The position numbers were made by a program, and so were the translations under genes. The notes beneath the pieces are model-generated. The model worked only from the letters and a program-made list of their open reading frames with translations, made no database searches and was not told where the DNA came from. Shown here in pieces: positions 47,291 through 57,752 of a stretch of DNA of 64,000 bases (its first letter is position 1; every line of letters begins with the position of its first letter). The stretch comes from Rusavskia elegans (Eukaryota; Ascomycota; Lecanoromycetes; Teloschistales; Teloschistaceae): NCBI GenBank assembly GCA_011316305.1, contig SAUG01000070.1, positions 372,001 through 436,000 of the forward strand, written 5' to 3'.

Positions 47291-47835
47291 TTTTAACAAT
47301 TTATTATATTAGTTTTATTATCCCGTTCTATAGATCGAACCGATACTATTAAAACGGCTAAATTAAATATTTATAAAAAATATAAAAAAAATATAAAAAT
47401 ATAGAATATCTAGATAAATATTTATTTTATATTATATATAAACTAGTTTCTAAACGAAATAATTAAAATTTTATTTATAATATTATATTTAGAAAAAATA
47501 ACTTTTAATTAGATTTAGTTTTATATAAAAAACGATTTTAATAATTCGAAAAATTAAAAGAAAGACGAAATATTTTAGATTTTTTATAACTTCGGCAATT
47601 TAATTATAGCTATAAAAAAACCCTCCGGTAATAATAATAAAAATAGAATAATAGAAAAGAAATTTATAGTTTTAAAATAGTAAAAGTCGATAGCTATCTA
47701 TATTATTTAGTTTAAAACGTTAGTTTATAAAACGGACTCGAAAAATTAAATTCCAAAAGTTTATTTCTATAAAAAATTTTATATAAAAGTTAAAAAAACT
47801 ATAATAGCGATTAAAAAACCCGACTCGCTACTTTA

Positions 47836-48728
47836 GAGGCAACCGTATATTCTATGACAATGTGTCTATATTAAATCTACGTTAAATTCGCTGAAAATAG
47901 CTAGTTCTCGAGAATTCGTTGCAGATATTCCGATAATAACGAATTTAAATAAATTAAATAGTCGATTTCTAGTTATATATAACTTCTAATTAGGCTTAGT
48001 TCGTTCTAACTAGCTGTTTTCGACGAATTGTCGATTAATTTCTCGTTAACATTCGTTCAACATTCAATCAACTACGAGTTAATCTTTTAACTTTAAATAT
48101 TATTAGTCAGCAAAATAAGCGAACCTATAGATTACGTGATCTACTAGCCTAATCCGTCGATTCTAGAACTCTAGCTATTCTATAGGAGCCGTAAAAATTG
48201 AACGAAAATTTCCAAAAAAAGAGATTTTGACGGGATTCGAACTCTGAATTGCTTAGTAATCAGGATTTTACTAAGGTGAGACTCGGGGAGATCACGTGAT
48301 ATAGAATTAAACTATCTATCTAATCTATACTAATACTACTACTAATAGAATAAAAGGAAATTTATTTATATATATTGAATTTTTTAAATAATAATAAGTA
48401 AAACTTTCTATTAACTTTCTATTAACTTTCTATTAACTTTTTTTTAACTTTTTTTTAACTTTCTATCACCTTTTTATTAACTATTAAATCTATTAAACTA
48501 TCGATTAAAATATAATTAATAGTAAATTTATTTTAATTTTATATTATTTTAAATTAAATATTTTATAAAAACTATCGTTTGATTCGAATTATTAATTAAT
48601 TAATTGTTAGATGTCTTTTATATTTAATTATAAATTAATATATTTTTTATATTCAGTTAATATCTTGTTTTCTCTAATTTTAAATCGATATATTGTCGAT
48701 ATATTGTCGTAGAACAGACGATTGCCAA
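47836..48728. mobile_element. 893-bp element with inverted ends, inside E3
   Basis: Comparison of the E3 and E2 gag regions shows extra sequence here. Its ends are inverted repeats of about 30 bp: GGCAACCGTATATTCTATGAC on the left against GGCAATCGTCTGTTCTACGAC read inward from the right. TA flanks both sides (47834-47835 and 48729-48730), which could be a TA duplication as in Tc1/mariner, but this is not certain. The interior has lower RIP damage, a tRNA-like TTCGAATCCC on the minus strand (about 48233-48242), an 8-bp perfect hairpin stem CTTAGTAA/TTACTAAG (about 48257-48280) and a minisatellite. No transposase is visible. Confidence 0.6.
48402..48482 (+). repeat. Minisatellite, 11-12 bp unit AACTTTCTATT
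   Basis: About seven tandem, partly degenerate copies of an 11- to 12-bp unit, inside the 893-bp TIR element. Confidence 0.75.
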
Positions 48729-50068
48729 TAAGATAGTAGTATTTATCGAGCTAGCGATAAAAATTAACACTAGATAGTTCGAAATAAATATAGATAAATA
48801 GATATTTAATAAAATAGAATCTATTAAAAAATAGTTTAAAGGAATTCTAATAGAAATTAATATTACGATAATTATTATCGAAATTAAAAGATTATAGATT
48901 AAAGTTTATTATTTATACGGAAAGACGAAATATTTTAAAAGAAATTATATAATTAAAGAAATAATAGAAGTAATCGAATACTAATTCGAAATAATAAAAG
49001 AATTATTTAAAAAGAAAACTAATAAATATATAATAAAAAGTTAGATAATCTATTATAATTATAAATATTTTAATTTCTAATTAAAAAAGAAAAAGTTAGA
49101 ATAATATTCTATAGAATTAAAAAAACTAAGAAGAATAAAGAAAATAGTAATAGAATTAAGATTATACTAAATAGAAAAACCCTTTACTATAAAATTTAAA
49201 GTTAAAATCGAAAAATATTGGATAATAGTTCTAATAATGGGAAAAAAATGATAAAAAGATATTACGAATAAATTATAGATTATATTATAAAATATTCTAT
49301 AAAAAAAGCAAAATTAAAAAAATCGAAATTAAAATAAAAAATAAATTTATCGGAATTATAAATTTTATATTAATTATAAATCTAGAATAATATATTATAT
49401 TAAAAAATAAATAGAAAAAATCGATTTCGAAAACGCTAGTATAGAAAAATTATAAAAAAAAAATAGAACTATAAATAATATATTTTCTCGTATATAAAAA
49501 TATTCTATATAGAAAATTTGATTTCGTATTAAATATAAACTGTAAATAAATCCGCGAATTAGATAAAAAGTTTAAAAAAAAAGATAAAATATAGAAAATA
49601 AAAATCTAAAAGAAATATAAATATCTATTATAATAATTAGCTAACGTATATAATAAAAGATAAGAAATAATTTATAAGCTATAGATTAGTTATATTAAAA
49701 AAATCTAATAAAGCGAATATAGCTATATATTGACGTAGAATTCTAAAATAGAATAAAGAACTCTAGATTCTACGCTAAATATATAATTAAAAGACGATTT
49801 TATTAGCTAATTTCTATCTTTATCATCGTATAATAAAATAGTAGTTAAAAAATAAAAATTAGTCGAAATATTAGATAATCTAGCAGTAATTTATATTATA
49901 GATATCTAATTTAAATTAAAAGAGATATTTTATAAAAAAAATTTTAATTAAAAGTTTTTTTTATATATTTATAGCCTCTAATAGTTAAAAGAATTCAAAT
50001 TTCTTTAAAAATCTATTAAAATCTTTTAAAACTAAATCGGATGTTAATTTAACGAAATTCTTTTACAT

Positions 50069-50465
50069 TAGACTGGCCGTCGAATCGGATTAGATTAAAA
50101 TATAATCCAATCTAACCGAATTTCGGATTTTAAATTATAATCCGATTCGATCCGCTAAAATAAAATTTTAGCGCTAAATTCTAGTATAAAAGTATAAAGC
50201 TAGAAAAACTTTTATATAAATTTACTAAAAAAATTCTAATTAATTAACTACGCTAGCTAGAAAGTCCGTAGTAAAATTAAATATATTATTTAGATATATT
50301 ATTTTTATTTAATTTTTAAAATAATAATATATTAAATATCTAAAATAATTAGATCGGATCCGAATCGAATTATTAAATAATCCGGATCGGATCCGGATCG
50401 GATTATTAAAATCGAATCGGATACCCGACGATTCGACGAAAATTTGATTCGAACCGGCTAGTCTA
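50069..50465 (+). mobile_element. hAT-like MITE copy M1
   Basis: 397 bp with inverted ends: TAGACTGGCCGTCGAATCGG on the left and GAACCGGCTAGTCTA on the right. The body matches M2-M4, including AATTAATTAACTACGCTAGCTAGAAAG-type sequence also present in M3. The flanking octamers TTTTACAT and TTTTCCGC share five of eight bases, a poor duplication. It has no coding capacity. It lies in the internal region of E3, so it inserted after E3. Confidence 0.75.
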
Positions 50466-50679
50466 TTTTCCGCAGATAGCGTAAAATTATTGATCGAATT
50501 AAAAAATATAAAATTATTAATTATATCGATTATTAATAATATACGTTATTTTTAAATAATAAAATTAAATATTTTTTTTAAAAAAATTTTAAAATATTAA
50601 TTAAAGCGAATCTATCTTGATAGTAAATAATAAAGATTTAATTTATAAATAGATAAATTATTATAAATTCTTTTTTAAT

Positions 50680-51109
50680 CTATATCTATACGATTAATCA
50701 TTCGGATTTTTGATTTCAATCTTTTATAAATTTAACGCTAGAGGCGCTAATTCGATTACTTTACGTAATTATTTAGTATTTAAATATTTTTACCGAGAAC
50801 TCGAATTAAAGATTTTTAAAAAAGCTAGATCTAAACTAAAACCTAGAGGGAAATCGTAATCTATTTAACTTTAATTAATTTAATTTCTTTCGATCGATCG
50901 GGCTAGACCGAGACGATCTACTATCTAGTCTTTCTATATTTTAAAATTCTATAAAAATCGACTAGAATCGATAGAAAAAATTTAAATATTAGATTAGCTT
51001 TTAAAGGATTCGAACCTTTAACTCGTCGGATTAATTCCGTTAACTCTAAAAAGCGCTGGATCCGCCGAGCCTTTAAGTTACGCAGCGTTACTACTGCGCC
51101 ATCCAAGTC
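50680..51109 (-). repeat. SINE-like element copy C, best preserved
   Basis: 430 bp flanked by a perfect 14-bp target-site duplication AATTCTTTTTTAAT (50666-50679 and 51110-51123), the size expected from LINE-type target-primed insertion. On the minus strand it starts GACTTGGATGGCGCAGTAGT, an A-box-like sequence (TRGCNNAGNNGG), and has an intact B box GGTTCGAATCC at about 51009-51019. This gives a Pol III tRNA-type head with about 75 bp between boxes. The body continues for 300 bp without coding capacity and ends in an AT-rich tail. Copies A and B share it end to end. The open frame on this strand (50921-51106) is only the SINE read through. Confidence 0.8.
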
Positions 51110-51562
51110 AATTCTTTTTTAATAAAAATATAATAATTAAATTTTCTAATTTATTTTCGAATATTTAGATATCGTTTTTTCGATATTAATATAGAATTTA
51201 GTTTTTTTAGATTTAAATCGCTGTTTTATTTAAAGATATTAGTAGATATATATAAATAAAAATAGAAAATTTTATAAATCGATTCGGATATAAAAATATT
51301 ATACGGTTTTTTAAATCGTATATACTTTTTATATATATTAATATTCAAAAGAATTTTATAGAATTTAGATATATTACGCGAATAACAAATATAAAAAAAT
51401 AGTATAATTTCCTTTCGACGTTGTATATACTAGTAAATTTTCAAATAAAAAACGAATTTATATATAGTAAAAAATAAAAAAATAAAATTCGATAGAAAAA
51501 CGAACCGGTTTTATATTTTATAGATTCGATATACTAAATAAAAAACGTTATAAAAGAAACTA

Positions 51563-52360
51563 TATTATATCTACGATTCTAAAAAAATATTTATATTTTT
51601 CAATTAAATAAACGATCTAATAGTTTAATCTAATTTGAACCGTTAAAATCGCGGAACCGCTTTTTTTTAATAAATCGACCTTTTTAAATATATCGGCTTT
51701 TTTTCTATATATAATATTTTTTATCGTCTATTAAATAGCTTTTTATATTAATTATCAATATTGTTACTAAATACTGTTTCTATTTATTATTTATAATTAA
51801 TTAGATTGGTCGTCGGATCGGGTTTCGAATCCGAATTAGTTAGTTTAACTCGACCCGGCCGGGTTTTAAACCCGGGTTAACTAATTCGATTCGATTCGAA
51901 AAAACGCAAAATATTAGTATAAAAGTATAAAGCTAGTATAACTTTTATACGATTCTATTAAAAAAATTCTAATTAATTACTAAACTAGCTAGAAAGTTTA
52001 TAGTAAAACTAAATATATTATTTGGATATATTACTTTTATTAAAAAATTAAAATAATAATAAATTAAATTTATAATATAATCGAATCGAATCTAGATTAG
52101 ATTACTAAATAATCCGACCCGGATTACTAAAATCGGATCGGATATCTAATAGTTCGATAGAAATTCGATTCGAACCGGCTAATCTATAATTAATTCTATA
52201 ACGATAACGTTTTTTAATATTATAGTTTTACTTTTATAATTATACGAAACTAGTTACGATAATTTACGCTAGAATTCTTTTACTATTTAGTAATTCGAAC
52301 TACGCCTACGATTGTAGCTAGATTCGAACGTAACGTTTTCTAATATATAGGGACGTTATA
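51563..52360 (+). repeat. Right LTR of E3, interrupted by MITE M2
   Basis: Left part 51563-51801 and right part from 52195 correspond to one LTR of about 405 bp after removal of M2 and one copy of its 8-bp duplication. It contains AATCGCGGAACCGC, also seen in the left LTR, and ends GGGACGTTATA before the duplication TATAC. Confidence 0.75.
51802..52186 (+). mobile_element. hAT-like MITE copy M2
   Basis: 385 bp with a perfect 8-bp target-site duplication TAATTAAT (51794-51801 and 52187-52194). Ends are TAGATTGGTCGTCGGATCGG and GAACCGGCTAATCTA. It lies within the right LTR of E3. The 8-bp duplication and TAG-type ends point to the hAT superfamily. Confidence 0.85.
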
Positions 52361-52365
52361 TATAC

Positions 52366-53071
52366 TATCGCTATAGAGAAACACTTACGTTTATTTCTAT
52401 TATTATTTTCTATTTTACGTATAAACGCCGTTTTTTATTATTTATCTATAGTTTTCGGCCGGCCGGAATAAAAACTATCGACGATAAATTCGAATTTTAA
52501 AATAGATTTAATATTAGAATTTTTCTACGTTTTTCGGCTTTTTTTTATAATTTATTTATTATATTTTATATAAATCCGATAGCGAAAATAATATTTTATT
52601 ACTTCTAGTTCTATTATAAATAAATTAATATCTAAAATTATTAGTCGGCAGAATATAATTAGTAAATAGAAAAAGATTTAGCGGGAGCTATATATATATA
52701 TATAGCTTTAATTTATACGAATTTAGATATTAAATAAATATAAATTAATCGTTTAAACGTAAAAAAATCGTAAAAAAAAAAACTTTAATTTACTATAAAA
52801 TTTGGTAGTATACCAAATCTCGTCTCCGGGCGCTAAAATTTAGTGTATATTCTGAACTTTTGATACCATCCTCCGTACCAATAAATACATGTACGTAAGG
52901 TAAGGTACCTTAGTGTCCGGATTTTTCTGCTCAACCTTGGAAGCCCTAACAACAGAAGCGATGTCGGGGCTCTAAAACATTACCCCTCGTTAGTCCTTAA
53001 ATCCAAACGTGACGCCTACGTTCCCTTGAGTCAAACCTCAAGTTGCTACCGCAATTTGAGATTGCCTCACG
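52366..53071. other. Right edge of block II and Maf-gene leader
   Basis: AT-rich RIP sequence up to about 52810, then normal composition. At 52890-52915 a palindromic cluster GTACGTAAGGTAAGGTACCTTAG lies about 160 bp before the Maf start codon. This is the same TACCTTA motif seen in other intergenic regions. No gene seen. Confidence 0.45.
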
Positions 53072-53998
53072 ATGGCAGAGGTGAAGTATACAACTGCGCC
53101 GCTCGAGCCTCCTCCAAGCTATGAAACTACAGCATCAATCCCACCGAAGTCTCCTACAACGAAAGGTCCCCTTCACCGAGCGCCCCTCCCGTTATTAGAC
53201 TTACCATTGCTCTCCTCTATCCAGGGCCGCAGAATCATCCTTGCCTCGGCATCCCCAAGACGACGACAGCTCCTCGCCCAGATCGGCCTTTCCAATCTCT
53301 CCGTCATCCCCTCTACCGTGCCTGAAGCCTTTTCCAAGACCCTCTCTCCCTTCGAATATGTTCTACAGACTGCGACTCAGAAAGCCATGACTGTCTACAG
53401 TTCTCAGATTGACAGCCCGTACGGTGAACCAGCTCTCGTCATTGCTGCCGATACAGTGGTCGTTTCTCCCAGGGGCCAGATACTGGAGAAGCCAAGATCA
53501 GAAGCCGATCACATCGCCATGCTGAAAGGATTACGAGATTCCATATCGCACAAAGTCTATACAGCTGTTGTGGTGATGGCACCTCTGTCGAGTGCGAGGG
53601 ATCCAGGTTATGCGCTGGAAAGCACCGTCGAAGAGACCACCGTGATGTTTGGACGTGACATCAGCGACGAGCTGATCCTTTCATACGTGAGAACGAGAGA
53701 AGGTGCCGACAAGGCTGGTGGATATGGAGTATTTCCCCCTTTTCCACTCCAATCCTACACTGTGGCGTAATTGGAGTATACTTCTTATCCAAGGCCAGCC
53801 GAAATTTTCGACGCATCGCTAACATCAGAATTCGTATAGATCCAAGGCATTGGCGCCGTTCTGGTCGAGAGGATCGAAGGAAGCTTTGAAAACGTCGTGG
53901 GCTTACCATTGAGACCCACATTGGCGCTTATAGAGAAGGTTCTACGAGACGACGAAGACCTCGTGGACGAATTCGCTGAAGCGGAAGATGAGGCATAG
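53072..53998 (+). CDS. Maf-like nucleotide pyrophosphatase
   Basis: A predicted 271-residue Maf/Ham1-type nucleotide pyrophosphatase, a house-cleaning enzyme that hydrolyses non-canonical or modified NTPs in the cytosol. Exons are 53072-53728 and 53840-53998. The 111-bp intron starts GTATTT and ends TATAG; splicing joins GGYG to IQGIGAVLVERIEGSF as the family requires. The unspliced frame ends in unrelated sequence. The first 48 residues are Pro-rich and fungus-specific. RRIILASASPRRRQLL is the Maf signature with the conserved Ser/Arg loop, EYVLQTATQKA and VIAADTVV give the catalytic Asp, and GYALESTVEETTVMF precedes the C-terminal half. The last residues are acidic (DEDLVDEFAEAEDEA). Length is usual for fungal members. 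Confidence 0.92.
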
Positions 53999-55898
53999 GC
54001 GAGATACTATGCTGTCGAGTATGTTGATGGTCTCCAGAAGCGGCAGCACTACGATTACGTCCGACCCGCGAGAGAGAGTTGATGATCAGGGGGGCCCCAA
54101 ACGTCGTACCCGGCCAACGCCGGACGGGAACAAAGACCTTGGGTCAGGCTCGTGGGCCCACTTGACAACGGTACAGACAGTTGGTACTGTAAAATGCCTT
54201 ACTGGAAAGGGACTACCAAAGGCATTCTCGACCACCATTCATCCAGTGTACAATCAAAATCAGAGAGAACTCAGGCTAAGACGTATTTGTGCGACACCAG
54301 TGGTTATTCATCCTCGTCGATCATCGCTACTTCCCTACCTCTGTTTCACTCCAAATCTTCAGATCTCGGCCATGATTCAACAGATACTCGACCGATAGGG
54401 GCTGACGCCTGGTGACGATAATCGCTCGGAATGCGACCCGGATGTAATTCACCGACAACCACTCATCAATCAGGCATAGATACGACTAATTTCGACTGAT
54501 GCGAGTACCGTGACTCGAGTCGCACATGTAGCTGCACTTCACACGGAGTGACAGCAAGACGGGAGATTTGACTCTGCGTCACATGTAAACACTCCGGGAG
54601 CTCCGGTGGTCAGATTGTATTCACGCATGTTTCGTTTACCAGGTAGCACAAGTGTGCTGTGACATCGCGAGTTATCTCTCAAAAGACTGACGGTGAGTCT
54701 TGATTTCAAATGCTAGGGTATGTTGATAATAGCAGTCGTAAGCTAAGAAAGGTGCAATTTCATTACCTGACCCGGGAATCTCTCCATGCCTGCACCTCGA
54801 TAATTCATCGCGTTCACTGCTGAGGATGTATTCAGTAACCCTGCAGGACGCCACATATTCGCTGACTTCGTAACGGTAATGCTGCCGTCATTGGTCGATA
54901 GTTTGTTCTGTATCCATTACGGCCAATGCAGCTGAACAGGAATCCTTGAGAAGATGCTGTAGAGTCCCGACGACATTGGCATACCATGACATTCGATCTT
55001 AGGATTTCCTTATTCTCTTGTACATCCGATAACAGTTCAATGTTTCTTCTTTGCGTATGGCGGTCAAATTACGTGCATTTTATTATTCAGTGGATAATTC
55101 TAACAATAACGTTGAGACACTCACCGCAAGTCTTCATTTCATTTCTCTTTCTCGCAAGGTTCTAAGCCAACTACTTCACACTTCCCAATGACTAAAAAGT
55201 TGTTTGTCGTTATCACTGCATTGGAACTGCAGGGAACCCGAGGGCTCCGTTCCTCTCTGGGGAGACCCCTAATCATCTTTCTATATATTCGACACGACTA
55301 CTGCGCTTCCGCTCGCTGATGACATCTTAAGCTACAGTGAATCAGAGGGCGACTTCCAGCTGCAATCAAAGACCTCTTCTACTGCTATAACCATTGCCCT
55401 AGAAGGGGCTAGAGCGATCCGTTTGGGTGTTAATAGAAGAAGTTTATTCGCCCTGACCACCCAGTGGTACATCATTTGTAATCACGAAGCGCTGCCGGTA
55501 CTTTCCGTCAGGACAAGCCTCGGCTTTATGACGGAGTGGATTCTTGAAGCTCAGGTCATCCTTACAATTTTCAATTTCTGGAGGCTTTACTGTTACGGGA
55601 CAATGGTGGGAATGGATTGCAATCGGTTGCGGTTCACTGAAGAGACCGAATTCAACGCTTACAGATCCGCACCAGACGCTCCAGGTTGACTGAGCAAGTT
55701 AGCAGGCTACAGAGGGATTTGTACCTCAAGCCCCATGTCGAGTGACTGATAATGGTACTGACGGAAGAGCATATATAGCCAGGGGTCCTCCTCATCACCT
55801 TCTGCCAAACACTATCAGCTTTACTCTCAACAACTTCATCTCCAATCGCATTGCAACATCGTTTCCACCTCTGCAGCATTCTTGAGCAGTCCATAATT
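53999..55898. other. Intergenic, 1.9 kb
   Basis: No gene supported. Several short open frames (the longest 53988-54398) overlap the Maf 3' end or lack protein features. Composition is ordinary genic, not RIP-like. Confidence 0.4.
55771..55778 (+). promoter_or_regulatory. TATA box of secreted-protein gene
   Basis: ATATATAG lies 121 bp before the ATG at 55899, followed by a CT/CA-rich leader, as in many highly expressed fungal secreted-protein genes. Confidence 0.55.
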
Positions 55899-56537
55899 AT
55901 GAAGGCGAATACTCTAGCGGTCCTTGCCGGCCTCGCATATTCAGCCAGTGCGCTAGCCACTTCGCAGCCAGTCATGGCAACTGCTGAGGAGATTCAAACG
56001 ACCGAGTACCCCGATGGTCTCCCCAAAGGCCTCTACCCGAGCGCCAATCAATCGAGGGTGTCTATATGGGTACCGACCGTAACTTTGGAGGTCACGCTGT
56101 ACATGTCACAGCACCAATTTACAAATGCGGTGGGTACCTCCCCGGAGATTCCAAGGCTCTTCCCAGGGCTAACCTCTGAGCGAAAGAGGTGTGGGAGCTA
56201 TGTGATCTGACATCTTTTTGCAGTCAACCTAGGCGGAGACCTCAACCACCTCGTTAGCTCGGTTGGCCCGGACCAGGGCATCTATTGCCTCTTCTACGGC
56301 TAAGTGATTCACACTTAGCTAGCGATTTGCTCCAAGACATGCGACTGTCCTTGATCCCCTATGATTGTTGAAGCAGGCGCGACATTATTGTTCATGCTGA
56401 CAGGGAATCCTAGTAATTACAACTGTCAAGATAATGAGGGACACTTTGGCGCAGCCTACCCTGGGTACTCGGATCTCGATGCCGGGGATGTCAGATTCAA
56501 CGACAAAATCAGCAGCTTTTCCTGCGCCCCCTACTAG
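55899..56537 (+). CDS. Small secreted four-Cys protein, possibly beta/gamma-crystallin-like
   Basis: Begins with a signal peptide (MKANTLAVLAGLAYSASALA). The body reads GVYMGTDRNFGGHAVHVT, then KC joined to VNLGGDLNHLVSSVGPDQGI, then LTGNPSNYNC, and ends NDKISSFSCAPY. Four cysteines and the NDKISSF-type ending recall Greek-key beta/gamma-crystallin-like secreted proteins; that family link is inference. To keep frame I need exons 55899-55970, 56057-56129, 56224-56298 and 56377-56537 (126 residues). The second intron is normal (GTGGGT...GCAG). The first has a weak GTCATG donor; the alternative is a frameshift, since codons before and after it both look coding. The third would be a GC-AG intron (GCTAAG...GCAG); otherwise TAA stops the frame. 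It is either a functional gene with unusual introns or a young pseudogene. Confidence 0.55.
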
Positions 56538-57752
56538 GCTACTGAGGTCGAAGGTTCAAGCTGCTCGGGTCTGGATTTCACGACGAGGAGAGATACAGGA
56601 GAATGTCCAATTCGTTTGTCAGTTACTTTTATGCATCGACATTGTTTGGTAATGGTGTAGATTGCGGGTAGACAGGGCTTCATCAGCAAATGACTTCCAT
56701 TCTTTAGCCTATCAATAGGGCAATGAGATTCATGACAACCATCCGGGCATTGCGTCCCTGTTTCATTCGTCTCTCTGCTTTGTTGCACACGATAGTTTGG
56801 GTTGTTTTGGCTTACGGTTGTTTTTGTTGCTGTTGATAAGAAGGCCATTCGTCACTCCCGTGATAAGTTCGCTCAAATTCAGTTGTGTTTTGTGCTTGCA
56901 TACCAGCATTTGAGAACGGCGATCCAACCTCCAGTCTCATTCGCTCTGTGCGCCTGTACCCCTTTCACGGTCCGCTCCGCTTCCATTTCTCCATGCAGGT
57001 ATTTGGGTATTGATGTGCATTTAGGAAATGATGACCTGTTCAGCACAATGATAATAGATCTGCATGATGGTAGTTTATCCTGAGCCTAGGGTAGTTGCTT
57101 GGATGCTACTTGGTCTAAAACCGAACACGAAACGGACTTGACCGGTCAAGCCGGTCCAGGCTGCTGACGGGATTGGGACTTGGGACGGGACATAAGTCTA
57201 TATCAGACGACAAAAGATTCCTCATCAACTTGTCGGTCCGTGCACAGGAGGCATTCGATTGGCTCGACAGACGAGCCGTTCCTGGAATGATAGCGGAATC
57301 TCAGCCCTATCAGACAGGGGTCGAACGTATTTCTGGTGTACTCTCTTATTAATTCCTGCATCCTCTTGGACGTAGTCTGTCTGGTGGCTTCGTCTCCGGA
57401 GCGTAATCATGCTCAGAGGTTAAAAATTCTATCTCTCCTTTGTTACACGGCTCTCCAGGACCATGCTCTCCGCTGCATGCTGCGGCCGTCAAGTTGAGGA
57501 ATCGTGGTCCAGAACAGGGAATAGCGATTCTGTCTTCTATCCCAAATCCACTGTCTGCTCTTTTGGTCTGATTGCTATTAAAGATGGCCTTGGTCCATCA
57601 TATTCTCATTCTTGTCGTCTTAAGTCACTCGATCTGATCCGACCCGCCCACATAATTCTGCAATTCATCAAGTACCGTCTCGTTCTTTCTGCTGCTGCGA
57701 CACTCGAAAGTCCAATACTGCGTCGTCGTATCCTATTATCCAATCTCACACA
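56538..57752. other. Intergenic, secreted protein to MFS gene
   Basis: 1.2 kb, ordinary composition. An open frame at 57463-57891 overlaps the MFS start in another frame and is not gene-like. GGTCAAGCCGGTCC lies at about 57144. No gene seen. Confidence 0.4.

Larger units (their letters stand above)
47640..49250 (+). pseudogene. Gag remnant of E3, split by a TIR element
   Basis: Plus-strand translation resembles the E2 gag remnant. A part before 47835 is followed, after the 893-bp insertion, by NKIESIK-type sequence and a knuckle reading VYYLYGKTKYFKRNY at about 48904-48951 (CX2CX4HX4C with Tyr for Cys/His). Sequence after it shares the segment YYNYKYFNF with the E2 copy's YYNSTYSIY region. 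It has many RIP stops and no coding capacity. Confidence 0.6.
46923..52360 (+). mobile_element. LTR retrotransposon E3 with nested insertions
   Basis: 5438 bp, flanked by the perfect 5-bp duplication TATAC (46918-46922 and 52361-52365). LTRs are 46923-47290 (368 bp, with a deletion of about 40 bp) and 51563-52360 (interrupted by MITE M2). They begin TATTACGTCTACG / TATTATATCTACG and end CGTAATA / GACGTTATA, corresponding to the E2 LTR read on its minus strand. The gag-like knuckle is on the plus strand (48904-48951), so E3 points opposite to E2. Nested inside are a TIR element (47836-48728), MITE M1, SINE copy C and, in the right LTR, MITE M2. Removing these leaves roughly 3.3 kb, about the size of E2. 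Confidence 0.8.

Noticed and set aside
48230..48300. A functional tRNA gene on the minus strand in the 893-bp element
   Set aside because: TTCGAAT is present, but the T-stem does not pair and no A box or acceptor stem can be placed.
50921..51106. 61-codon minus-strand open frame in block II
   Set aside because: It is the head of SINE copy C read through; the RNA-gene-like boxes and duplication explain the sequence better.
41151..52810. Block II as a centromere or rDNA-like region
   Set aside because: It is fully explained by individual transposon insertions with their duplications; no tandem satellite or rRNA sequence is seen.
53988..54398. 136-codon frame after the Maf gene
   Set aside because: It starts inside the second Maf exon in another frame and has no protein-like features.
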